Source: Persephonella sp. (GTDB lineage: Bacteria > Aquificota > Aquificia > Aquificales > Hydrogenothermaceae). Taken from it: 6,227 nt of DNA. A model generated the notes under the pieces. It saw only the letters and a program-made list of their open reading frames with translations. It made no database searches and was not told the DNA's origin. This document shows, in pieces, positions 1-6,200 of the stretch. Position 1 is the stretch's first letter. Every line of letters starts with the position of its first letter. The stretch is taken from contig JALWKR010000080.1 of the NCBI GenBank assembly GCA_027081375.1, forward strand, positions 1 to 6,227, given 5' to 3'. The position numbers and the translations under genes are program-made.

Positions 1-2190
1 CCCAACATCATGAACATCCCCTTTAACTGTTCCAAGAATAAGGGTCGTCTGTTTATCTTTTTTCTTTTTAGGTAGATACTGGTTTAGATAATCAACAGCA
101 GCTTTCATAGCCTCAGCAGACTGGAGGACAAAAGGAAGTTGCATCTTTCCTTCGCCAAACAGGTCCCCTACAACTTTCATCGCATCAATGAGAATTTCAT
201 TAATGATTTTTTCAGGTGGTATTGTATGTCTTGCCTCCTCAACAGCCTGTATTAGTTTGTCCTTTTCTCCGTCTATAAGAAGTTTCTTAATTCTTTCTTC
301 TATTGGCAGTTTTTTAAGCTCATCTTCTTCTGCTTTTAAGTCCCTGTCTTTTGCATTTGAAAAATGTTGTATGAATTTAAACAGTGGGTCTTCTCCATTT
401 TCCCATCTATTGAAAAGCAGATTTTCGCATACCTTTCTGTCTTCCTCTGATATTTTGTGATAAGGGATAAGATGTTTTGGGTTTACTATTGCCATTGTAA
501 GACCGGCTTCAACGCAGTGATGGAGAAAAACAGAGTTTAGATATTTTCTTGCTGTCATATCAAGACCAAAGGAAACGTTTGATATACCAAGGACAAATCC
601 AACCTCTGGATGTCTTTTCCTGATTTCTTTAATAGCCTCTATAGTTTGAATAGCTGCATCTCTGTATTCCTCATCTCCGGAACCTACAGTAAAAGTAAGA
701 ACATCAAAAACAAGGTCTTCTGGATGCAAACCGTGTTTTTCTGTTGCCAGCTTATACATCCTTTCTGCAACTTCAACTTTTCTCTCTTTTGTTTTGGCCA
801 TTCCTTTTTCATCTATGGTAAGAAGAACGACAGCTGCTCCGTATCTTTTTGCCAGCTGGCAAACCTTATTGAACTTTTCTTCACCATCTTCAAGGTTTGC
901 AGAGTTTAGGATAGGTCTTCCACCTATCAGCTTAAGGGCGGTTTCAAGTGCAGGTGGCTGTGTGCTGTCAGGCATAAGAGGAATAGGGATTTTTTCATTA
1001 AATCTGCTGATAACCTCTTTCATATCTTTTATTTCATCTCTACCTGCAAAGTTTACAGAAACATCAAGGGCATGGGCTCCTGCTTTCACTTGCTCCTGCG
1101 CTATGGACAAAATAGCGTCATAGTCCTCTGCAAGAAGCAGCTCACGGAATTTTTTAGAACCTGTTGCATTAGTCCTTTCTCCTACCAGAAACGGAGGAGG
1201 CTCCTGTTTTAAAGGCTGTATGCCGTATAGAGAGGCTAATGCCCGTGGCTGTTTTCCTTTAGGAGGTTTTGGTTTTCTTCCTGCTACCTTGTCAGCAAGG
1301 GCTTTTATATGGGCAGGGGTTGTTCCACAGCAACCACCGACAATAGCAACACCATCTATATCTAAAAATCTGCTTTCTTTTTCTGCAAACTCTTCAGCTC
1401 CCATTGGGTAGTATGTATGTCCACCTCTGTTTTCCGGCAAACCTGCGTTTGAGTGTATAGATATAGGCTTTGGCCAGACTTCAGAAAGCTTTTTTAGATG
1501 CTGCTCTATCTGGTCTGGTCCTGTTCCACAGTTAAAACCAAGGGAAAGGATATCAAAAGGCTCCATAATAACAGCAAGGGTCTGGGCATCTGTTCCAATA
1601 AGCATTGTCCCAGAAAGCTCAATTGTAGCCGAAACCATAACAGGAATATCTTTTCCTTCCTCTTTTGCTGCGTCCTGAACAGCATGTAAAGCAGCCTTTA
1701 TCTGTAATGGGTCTTGAAATGTTTCCAGCAGGAATACATCAACCCCGCCATGTATAAGACCTTTTGCTGCTATTTTGTATCCTTCATACATCTCATCGTA
1801 ATGGATATGTCCAAGGGAAGGCAGTTTTGTTCCTGGCCCCAGGGAACCTGCAACAAATCGTGGTTTTTCTGGGGTTGAGTATTTATCACATACCTGTCTT
1901 ACAAGCTCAGCTCCAGCTTTTGCAAGTTCATAGGCTCTATCTGGAATATCATACTCTTCTAAAACCCATGGTAGAGCCCCAAATGTGTTTGTTTTTATAA
2001 GGTCTGCTCCTGCCTGTGCATACTTTTCATGGATAGAACGGATTATGTCAGGGGCTCCTACATTTAAAACCTCATTACAACCTACCTTTCCCTGCCATGC
2101 ATCCATGGGAACAATCATAGATTGAATCATTGTTCCCATAGCACCATCTATAACGAGAACTTTTTCTTTTATAAGCTGTCTTAAGTCCAT
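1..2190 (-). CDS. metH: Cobalamin-dependent methionine synthase, N-terminal 730 residues (3' end outside window)
   Basis: Cytosolic enzyme that moves a methyl group from 5-methyltetrahydrofolate through cobalamin to homocysteine, giving methionine and tetrahydrofolate. Domains read in order. The homocysteine-binding barrel spans about residues 1-315, with DGAMGT at 15-20, TNTFGA at 67-72 and the zinc ligands Cys221 (GFNCGTGP) and Cys287-Cys288 (GGCCGTTP). A proline-rich linker follows. The folate (pterin-binding) barrel starts near GERTN at 337-341 and runs to about 600. The helical cap spans about 625-712. The start of the B12-binding Rossmann domain ends at DVHDVG (725-730), where His727 is the expected cobalt ligand (the DxHxxG motif). 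The window stops there, so the rest of the B12 domain and any C-terminal SAM-dependent reactivation domain cannot be judged. The ATG at 2190 is supported by an AGGGAG ribosome site 5 nt upstream and by a promoter close behind. The frame is open throughout with no frameshift seen. Identification is very secure. Confidence 0.96.
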   Translation of the reverse strand, partial: MDLRQLIKEKVLVIDGAMGTMIQSMIVPMDAWQGKVGCNEVLNVGAPDIIRSIHEKYAQAGADLIKTNTFGALPWVLEEYDIPDRAYELAKAGAELVRQVCDKYSTPEKPRFVAGSLGPGTKLPSLGHIHYDEMYEGYKIAAKGLIHGGVDVFLLETFQDPLQIKAALHAVQDAAKEEGKDIPVMVSATIELSGTMLIGTDAQTLAVIMEPFDILSLGFNCGTGPDQIEQHLKKLSEVWPKPISIHSNAGLPENRGGHTYYPMGAEEFAEKESRFLDIDGVAIVGGCCGTTPAHIKALADKVAGRKPKPPKGKQPRALASLYGIQPLKQEPPPFLVGERTNATGSKKFRELLLAEDYDAILSIAQEQVKAGAHALDVSVNFAGRDEIKDMKEVISRFNEKIPIPLMPDSTQPPALETALKLIGGRPILNSANLEDGEEKFNKVCQLAKRYGAAVVLLTIDEKGMAKTKERKVEVAERMYKLATEKHGLHPEDLVFDVLTFTVGSGDEEYRDAAIQTIEAIKEIRKRHPEVGFVLGISNVSFGLDMTARKYLNSVFLHHCVEAGLTMAIVNPKHLIPYHKISEEDRKVCENLLFNRWENGEDPLFKFIQHFSNAKDRDLKAEEDELKKLPIEERIKKLLIDGEKDKLIQAVEEARHTIPPEKIINEILIDAMKVVGDLFGEGKMQLPFVLQSAEAMKAAVDYLNQYLPKKKKDKQTTLILGTVKGDVHDVG

Positions 2191-2220
2191 TTTTTCTCCC
2201 TTTTTGTAGTTTTCAAACTC

Positions 2221-2248
2221 ATTATAAAAGAGGTTTTTATATTTTCAA
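2221..2248 (-). promoter_or_regulatory. Sigma-70-type promoter of metH
   Basis: On the minus strand TTGAAA (2248-2243, 5 of 6 to consensus) is followed after 16 bp by a perfect TATAAT (2226-2221). Transcription should start near 2214, giving a leader of only about 24 nt before the metH ATG. That is too short for a SAM or cobalamin riboswitch, so any regulation would have to act at the DNA level. Read directly from sequence; not experimentally supported. Confidence 0.72.
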
Positions 2249-2262
2249 TATTAAGGAAAGTA

Positions 2263-2291
2263 TTGTTTGTTAGTATTAACTAACCTATAAT
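2263..2291 (+). promoter_or_regulatory. Sigma-70-type promoter of the small membrane-protein gene
   Basis: TTGTTT (2263-2268, 3 of 6 to consensus) and a perfect TATAAT (2286-2291) are separated by the ideal 17 bp. Transcription should start near 2298, leaving a leader of about 25 nt. It lies back-to-back with the metH promoter, with 14 bp between the two -35 boxes, so one regulator or supercoiling could affect both. The good -10 box and spacing argue that the 74-residue gene downstream is really expressed. Confidence 0.68.
2269..2284. promoter_or_regulatory. Candidate operator: perfect 16-bp palindrome in promoter spacer
   Basis: GTTAGT-ATTA-ACTAAC is a perfect inverted repeat with 6-bp arms and a 4-bp centre. 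It fills the spacer between the -35 and -10 boxes of the rightward promoter almost exactly, where a bound repressor, or a MerR-like activator, would act. A 6-bp inverted repeat can arise by chance in AT-rich DNA; the position is what makes it notable. No regulator gene is adjacent and I do not recognise the motif as a known box. Confidence 0.4.
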
Positions 2292-2310
2292 CTATATATA
2301 AATATTTTTC

Positions 2311-2316
2311 AGGAGG
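2311..2316 (+). promoter_or_regulatory. Shine-Dalgarno site that fixes the start of the 74-residue protein
   Basis: AGGAGG lies 6 nt before the ATG at 2323. A nearer ATG at 2318 is only 1 nt from this site and its frame closes after seven sense codons, so 2323 is the start. The strong site suggests efficient translation. Confidence 0.8.
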
Positions 2317-2322
2317 GATGAT

Positions 2323-2547
2323 ATGTTTGAAAAAGGTATAAAAGTAGCTTTGACTTTTTCAATTTTAGCTGTGTTAGGAATTGCCTTAACTGCTGGACTT
2401 TGTTTTCTAGGAGGCTTTGGAGTTAAATCAGTTTTAGATATTGCTCCAGATATTCTTGAAATTTCTATATATTTAGGACTTGGAGGAGCAGCTATAGCCT
2501 TTTTATCAATTTTTGCCCTTTTCTTTCAAAAATCTGTTTCTATATAA
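2323..2547 (+). CDS. Small two-helix membrane protein, unknown function (74 aa)
   Basis: I do not recognise a family. The protein has a short charged start (MFEKGIK) and a hydrophobic stretch at about residues 8-32, rich in Ala, Leu and Gly and containing one Cys (C27). A short loop carrying K35, D39, D43 and E46 follows, then a second hydrophobic stretch at about 47-68 and a short QKSVSI tail. This predicts a helical hairpin in the inner membrane. By the positive-inside tendency both ends (K4, K7; K70) would be cytoplasmic and the acidic loop outside. The first stretch might instead be read as a signal peptide, but no clear cleavage site follows it. The gene has its own promoter, a strong ribosome site and a terminator right after the stop, so it looks like a genuine single-gene unit. 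It is divergent from metH and convergent with the GTPase, so no partner can be inferred from position. Confidence 0.8.
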   Translation: MFEKGIKVALTFSILAVLGIALTAGLCFLGGFGVKSVLDIAPDILEISIYLGLGGAAIAFLSIFALFFQKSVSI

Positions 2548-2548
2548 A

Positions 2549-2570
2549 AAAGGCGGTTTAAGCCGCCTTT
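2549..2570. terminator. Bidirectional intrinsic terminator between convergent genes
   Basis: An 8-bp perfect stem (AAAGGCGG with CCGCCTTT) closes a 6-nt loop. Read on the minus strand the hairpin ends in a run of six T (plus-strand A 2546-2551), making a strong terminator for the GTPase gene. Read on the plus strand it ends in only TTTA, a weaker terminator for the membrane-protein gene, whose stop lies 1 nt upstream. The stem overlaps the GTPase stop codon (2569-2571). Confidence 0.88.
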
Positions 2571-3084
2571 AGGCAAGAACATTTTCTATTTTTTTCATTA
2601 AAAGCTTTAAAACAAGCATAGAATTATTTTTATCTGTTGCAACTAAAGGAATATAATCAGCATCTACCTTAAGAAGATTTTTTATTTCCTGAACAGATAG
2701 AGCCCCTTCCACATCCTGTTTATTGCACCCTATTACAAATGGAACATTGTCTTTGCTAAAGTAATCTAAAAAAGTTTCCGCCTCTTTTATTTTCTTAATG
2801 TCTGTGCTGTCTACAAGAAGTATAAATGCCGATTTATTTTTATCTAAAACTTCCCACATGAACCTAAATCTTTCCTGTCCTGGAGTTCCAAAAAGGTGTA
2901 CTGTTTTTCCATCAATATTAATTTTTCCGTAATCCATTGCCACAGTTGTGTTTTCTTTGTATAAGATTTCATTATTATCTGTTATTGGTTTTTCTGTCGA
3001 TATAAAATCATCTGTTAACGTTTTTATTAACTGTGTCTTACCAACAGAAAATCCCCCAGTTACCAGAACTTTTATATCTTCCAT
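2569..3084 (-). CDS. Small Ras-like GTPase of the MglA/CvnD-like (COG2229-type) group (171 aa)
   Basis: Cytosolic GTP-binding switch protein of unknown target. The G motifs are clear: P-loop GGFSVGKT (10-17), switch I TTVAMDYG (46-53), G3 FGTPGQERF (65-73), G4 NKQD (121-124) and G5 ATD (149-151). Switch I TTVAMD and Gly-Thr in place of Asp-Thr before PGQ are features I associate with the bacterial CvnD-type GTPases of Streptomyces conservons; MglA, the polarity switch of Myxococcus, is a cousin sharing TTVAMDYG. Full length is typical of a single-domain small GTPase, with no membrane segment or lipidation signal. Family members often sit beside a Roadblock/LC7 protein that acts as partner or GAP; none is present here. 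The ATG is preceded by AGGAGTG (3098-3092) at 7 nt. Transcription is divergent from dnaE and ends at the hairpin overlapping its stop codon. The family assignment is firm; the cellular role (polarity, motility or signalling) is open. Confidence 0.92.
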   Translation of the reverse strand: MEDIKVLVTGGFSVGKTQLIKTLTDDFISTEKPITDNNEILYKENTTVAMDYGKINIDGKTVHLFGTPGQERFRFMWEVLDKNKSAFILLVDSTDIKKIKEAETFLDYFSKDNVPFVIGCNKQDVEGALSVQEIKNLLKVDADYIPLVATDKNNSMLVLKLLMKKIENVLA

Positions 3085-3135
3085 TTTTCTTCACTCCTAT
3101 TATTGTTTTTATTTTAAGTTCTTCGGAGAGACGGA

Positions 3136-3154
3136 AAATTTATTGAATAAATTT
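3136..3154. promoter_or_regulatory. Candidate operator: perfect 19-bp palindrome
   Basis: AAATTTATT-G-AATAAATTT pairs at all nine positions around a single central G. It lies about 50 bp upstream of the GTPase start and its right end overlaps one possible dnaE -35 box, so a bound protein could affect either gene. An AT-only palindrome is easier to get by chance; a rough estimate assuming about 80% AT puts a 9-bp-arm match with this geometry at about 1% in a region this size. I do not recognise it as a known regulator box. Confidence 0.42.
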
Positions 3155-3183
3155 GATTGAAATATTCCGAAAAATTTTATAGA
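3153..3183 (+). promoter_or_regulatory. Possible dnaE promoter (weak)
   Basis: Two overlapping readings exist: TTGAAA (3157-3162) with TATAGA (3178-3183) at 15 bp, or TTGATT (3153-3158) with TTTTAT (3175-3180) at 16 bp. Neither is close to ideal. Both would start transcription at about 3185-3190, leaving a leader of about 30 nt before dnaE. Confidence 0.35.
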
Positions 3184-3220
3184 TTTAATCTCCCTCAAAA
3201 ATAAAAAGAGAGGTAAGAGA

Positions 3221-6200
3221 ATGTCAAAGGATTTCGTCCACCTTCACCTGCACACCCATTATTCACTTCTTGACGGTGCTATAAAGATACCGGAACTTGC
3301 TAAAAAGGCTGTAGAGTATGGATACAAAGCTGTTGGAATGACAGACCACGGGAACATCTTTGGTGCTATTCAGTTTTATCAGGAGATGAAAAAGGTTGGC
3401 ATAAAGCCAATTATAGGAATGGAAGCTTACTTTACAGCAAATAGATTTGAGAAAAAAGGTGAAGGTTCAGACGATATCCTTTCAGATAAAAACTACCATC
3501 TAATACTCCATGCAAAAGACAAAAAAGGTTTTCAAAACCTTATGAAACTTTCCTCCCTTGCCTATACAGAAGGTTTTTACTACAAGCCAAGGATAGACTG
3601 GGAGCTTTTAGAGAAGTACCATGAAGGTCTTATCTGTCAAACTGCATGTTTGAAAGGATTTGTTCCCCACCTTCTTGCACAGGGAAAGTTTGATGAAGCC
3701 TATCAGCAGGCAAAAAGACTTAAAGATATATTTGGAGATGACCTTTACTTAGAGATACAGATAAACGGTCTTCCTGAGCAGGAAGAGGCAAATAAAGGAA
3801 TTATTGAGCTTGCTAAAAAGCTTGGAGTAAAAATTGTAGCAACAAACGACTCCCACTATCTAAATCCTGAAGACCAGAAAGCCCATGATGTTATAAAAGC
3901 CCTTCAGATGAAGCTTACTTTAAAACAGCTAAAAGAGAAAGGAAGGGCTTTTAAGGTTGGCGGTCTTCATTTCACAAGACCTGAAGAGATGTATGAAAAG
4001 TTTAAAGGCTATGAAGAAGCCTTAAAAAACACAATGGAAATCGCTGAAAAATGCAATGTTGAGATAGATACAGCTGATACAAGGGGATATCTATTTCCTA
4101 AGTATCAGATACCGGGGCTTGATAGGGAAGCTACAGAAGAAGAAAAGGCACAGTATTTTGAAAAGCTTGCATGGGAAGGGCTTGAAAAGAGACTTTCAGA
4201 AAAGGAAAACCTTACTAAACAGCAGATAGAGGAGTATAAAGAAAGGCTAAGGTATGAGATAGATGTTATAAAGCAAATGGGATTTCCTGAATATTTCTTA
4301 ATTGTTCAGGATTTTATAAACCATGCAAAACAAAACGGCATTCCCGTGGGCCCAGGAAGAGGATGTGTTCTTCCAGATACAAAGGTTTTACTCTCAGATG
4401 GTTCTGCTGTAGAGATAAAAGATATAAAAGTGGGGCAGTTTGTTATAAGCCATACAGGAAAAATTTTACCTGTGATAAATAAGTTTGTTTACGATGTAGA
4501 AGAGGAGATTGTAAAGCTAAAGGTTGGAAGTGATGAACTCTTTTTGACATCAGACCATAAAATCTGGGCGATTCAGTCAGAAAAATGCACAGTAAAAAGT
4601 GAAAAAACTGCTTCTGTGATTTGTAAACCAACATGCACAAGGTACTGTTCTACAAAACCTTTTGAAAGCTATCAGCTTCAGTGGATTGAATCAGGAAAAC
4701 TAAAAGCTGGAGACTTTGTTGTATATCCAAGAGTTAAATCTAAAAACAAAGAGATAATATTTGATATTTTAGATTTTGTAGAGAGAAGGGAATATCTAAG
4801 GTTTGATGACAGGTACGTATGGTATGAGATTGGAAGTAACAAGCTAAAAACAAAAAAAATACCAAGATTTATACCTTTTGATGAAGATTTTGCAAAACTC
4901 CTTGGCTATTACATAGCAGAAGGCTGGTCAAGATTAGGAGAAAGGGAAAACGCTGTAGGATTTGGTTTCCATAGAGATGAAACAGAGTATGCAAAAGAGG
5001 TTCAGGCTTTACTAAAAAGAGTTTTTGAAATAGACTCAAAAATCGTTTACCACAAAACAAGAAACTCTCTGCAAGTAATAGCACATTCAAGACTTGTAGG
5101 AGAGTTTCTATCAGGTCTTTGTTCTAAAAGTGCTAATAACAAAAGAATTCCTTTTGAGATAGTAGAAAGTGGAAAAGATGAATTAGTAAAAATTCTTATA
5201 GCCTATATGTTCAGAGGGGATGAATACAACGGTCGCTGTGAAAAAACAATTAGGATAAAATACTCCACAACCTCTTATACATTAGCTTCACAGCTAAAGT
5301 TTTTACTTGCAAGGTTTGGATATTACGCATCAATCCACAAAAGAAAAAATGAGAAAGAAAACCATCATGAAGAATACTCTGTTAAACTTTCTGGAAAACA
5401 GCTTTTAAACTGGAATGGGGATTTTCCAGCATTTCCTGTAAGTATTCCTGAGCAAAAATTCTTTAGAAACGACAGTTTTTATGTAGACGAAGACTACATC
5501 TATATAAAAATCAAAGAAGTTAAAAAACTCAAATACAAAGGAAAGGTTTATGATATCACTGTTCCTATAGACACTTCTTATGTTGCAAACAATATAGCCA
5601 TTCATAACTCTGCCGCAGGTTCACTTGTTGCTTATACCCTCGGCATAACAGACGTGGACCCACTTCAGCATGGGCTTATCTTTGAAAGATTTTTAAATCC
5701 TGACAGGATTTCAATGCCTGATATTGATGTTGATTTCTGTATGGAAAACAGACCAAAAATAATAGAGTATGTGAAGCAAAAGTACGGTGAACAGTCTGTT
5801 GCCCAGATTATTACATACAACTTTATGAAATCTAAAATGGTTATCAGGGACGTTGCAAGAGTTCTCGGCTTCTCTTATTCAGAAGCAGACAAAATAGCAA
5901 AGATGATACTCCCTGGACCTGTTCAAGGTTCTACCCTTACTATTGAGGAAAACCTTGAGGCAAACCCTGAATTTAGGAAACTTTATGAAACAGATGAAAG
6001 AGTAAGGGAACTTATTGACCTTGCTAAAAAGCTTGAAGGTCTTGCAAGGCATACAGGTATCCACGCTGCAGGTGTTGTTATAGCCCCTGGTCCGTTAGAT
6101 GAGTATGTTCCTGTTTATGTTGATAAAGACGGAACTAAGGCTACCCAGTTTGATATGACAACACTTGAGATGCTTGGTCTTGTTAAGATGGACTTCTTGG

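Larger units (their letters stand above)
3085..3220. other. Divergent intergenic region between GTPase gene and dnaE
   Basis: This 136-bp, strongly AT-rich gap must hold promoters for both neighbours. It contains the GTPase ribosome site (3092-3098), a perfect 19-bp palindrome (3136-3154), a possible dnaE promoter and the dnaE ribosome site GAGAGG (3208-3213). For the GTPase only a weak TAAAAT -10 candidate (3116-3111, minus) is visible, without a convincing -35 box. No small gene or structured RNA was seen. Confidence 0.7.
4364..5608 (+). mobile_element. DnaE intein with LAGLIDADG homing endonuclease (415 aa)
   Basis: In-frame protein intron that should excise itself after translation and join GPGRG to SAAGSLVAY in the polymerase palm. 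Splicing parts by intein residue: block A starts at Cys1 (CVLPDTKVLLSDG, 1-13); block B has T62-x-x-H65 (LTSDH); block F is VYDITVPIDTSYVANN (395-410); block G ends IAIHN with penultimate His414 and Asn415. The first C-extein residue is Ser. This is a complete class 1 set, so splicing is expected. Endonuclease parts: block C LLGYYIAEG (179-187), block D NNKRIP with Lys260 (258-263), block E ILIAYMFRGDE (277-287) and block H near 305-324. Boundaries are exact because removing it restores a standard DnaE motif. Hand counts of ten 60-base rows give about 32% G+C (194/600) inside, against about 42% (200/480) in eight rows of the flanking dnaE, consistent with acquisition from elsewhere. It is not the split cyanobacterial DnaE intein, which sits at another site and lacks an endonuclease. 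Confidence 0.95.

Noticed and set aside
188..2000. Plus-strand open frames across the metH region (188-460, 610-909, 794-1123, 1220-1411, 1498-1689, 1764-2000)
   Set aside because: All are antisense to metH, whose minus-strand frame carries every expected family motif; the plus-strand products are Ser/Phe/Leu-rich with no recognisable domain.
2191..2262. Possible SAM or cobalamin riboswitch in front of metH
   Set aside because: The only good promoter leaves a leader of about 24 nt, and the stretch shows neither B12-box-like sequence nor the stems of a SAM riboswitch.
2318..2320. Alternative ATG for the small membrane protein
   Set aside because: It is 1 nt from the AGGAGG site and its frame closes within a few codons.
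2948..3160. Plus-strand 70-residue open frame across the GTPase 5' end and spacer
   Set aside because: It is antisense to the P-loop and switch I coding region and has no convincing ribosome site; it ends in the AT-rich spacer.
3132..3169. CGGAA (3132-3136) and TTCCG (3165-3169) flanking the 19-bp palindrome as an extended inverted repeat
   Set aside because: Their centre lies about 5 bp off the palindrome centre, so they do not form one symmetric site; 5-bp matches are expected by chance.
3189..3220. Hairpin in the dnaE leader that could hide the ribosome site (TCTC/GAGA plus CCTC/GAGG)
   Set aside because: The pairing is two 4-bp segments separated by a bulge around an A-rich loop, too weak to trust, especially in a likely thermophile.
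4443..4640. Minus-strand open frames inside dnaE and the intein (also 4869-5090, 5405-5605, 5879-6064)
   Set aside because: They run antisense to a clearly coding frame with continuous homology and have low-complexity, Leu/Phe-rich translations typical of antisense shadows.
4364..5608. Split (trans-splicing) intein like that of cyanobacterial DnaE
   Set aside because: Both halves and the endonuclease are in one uninterrupted frame, and the insertion site in the palm differs from the cyanobacterial split site.
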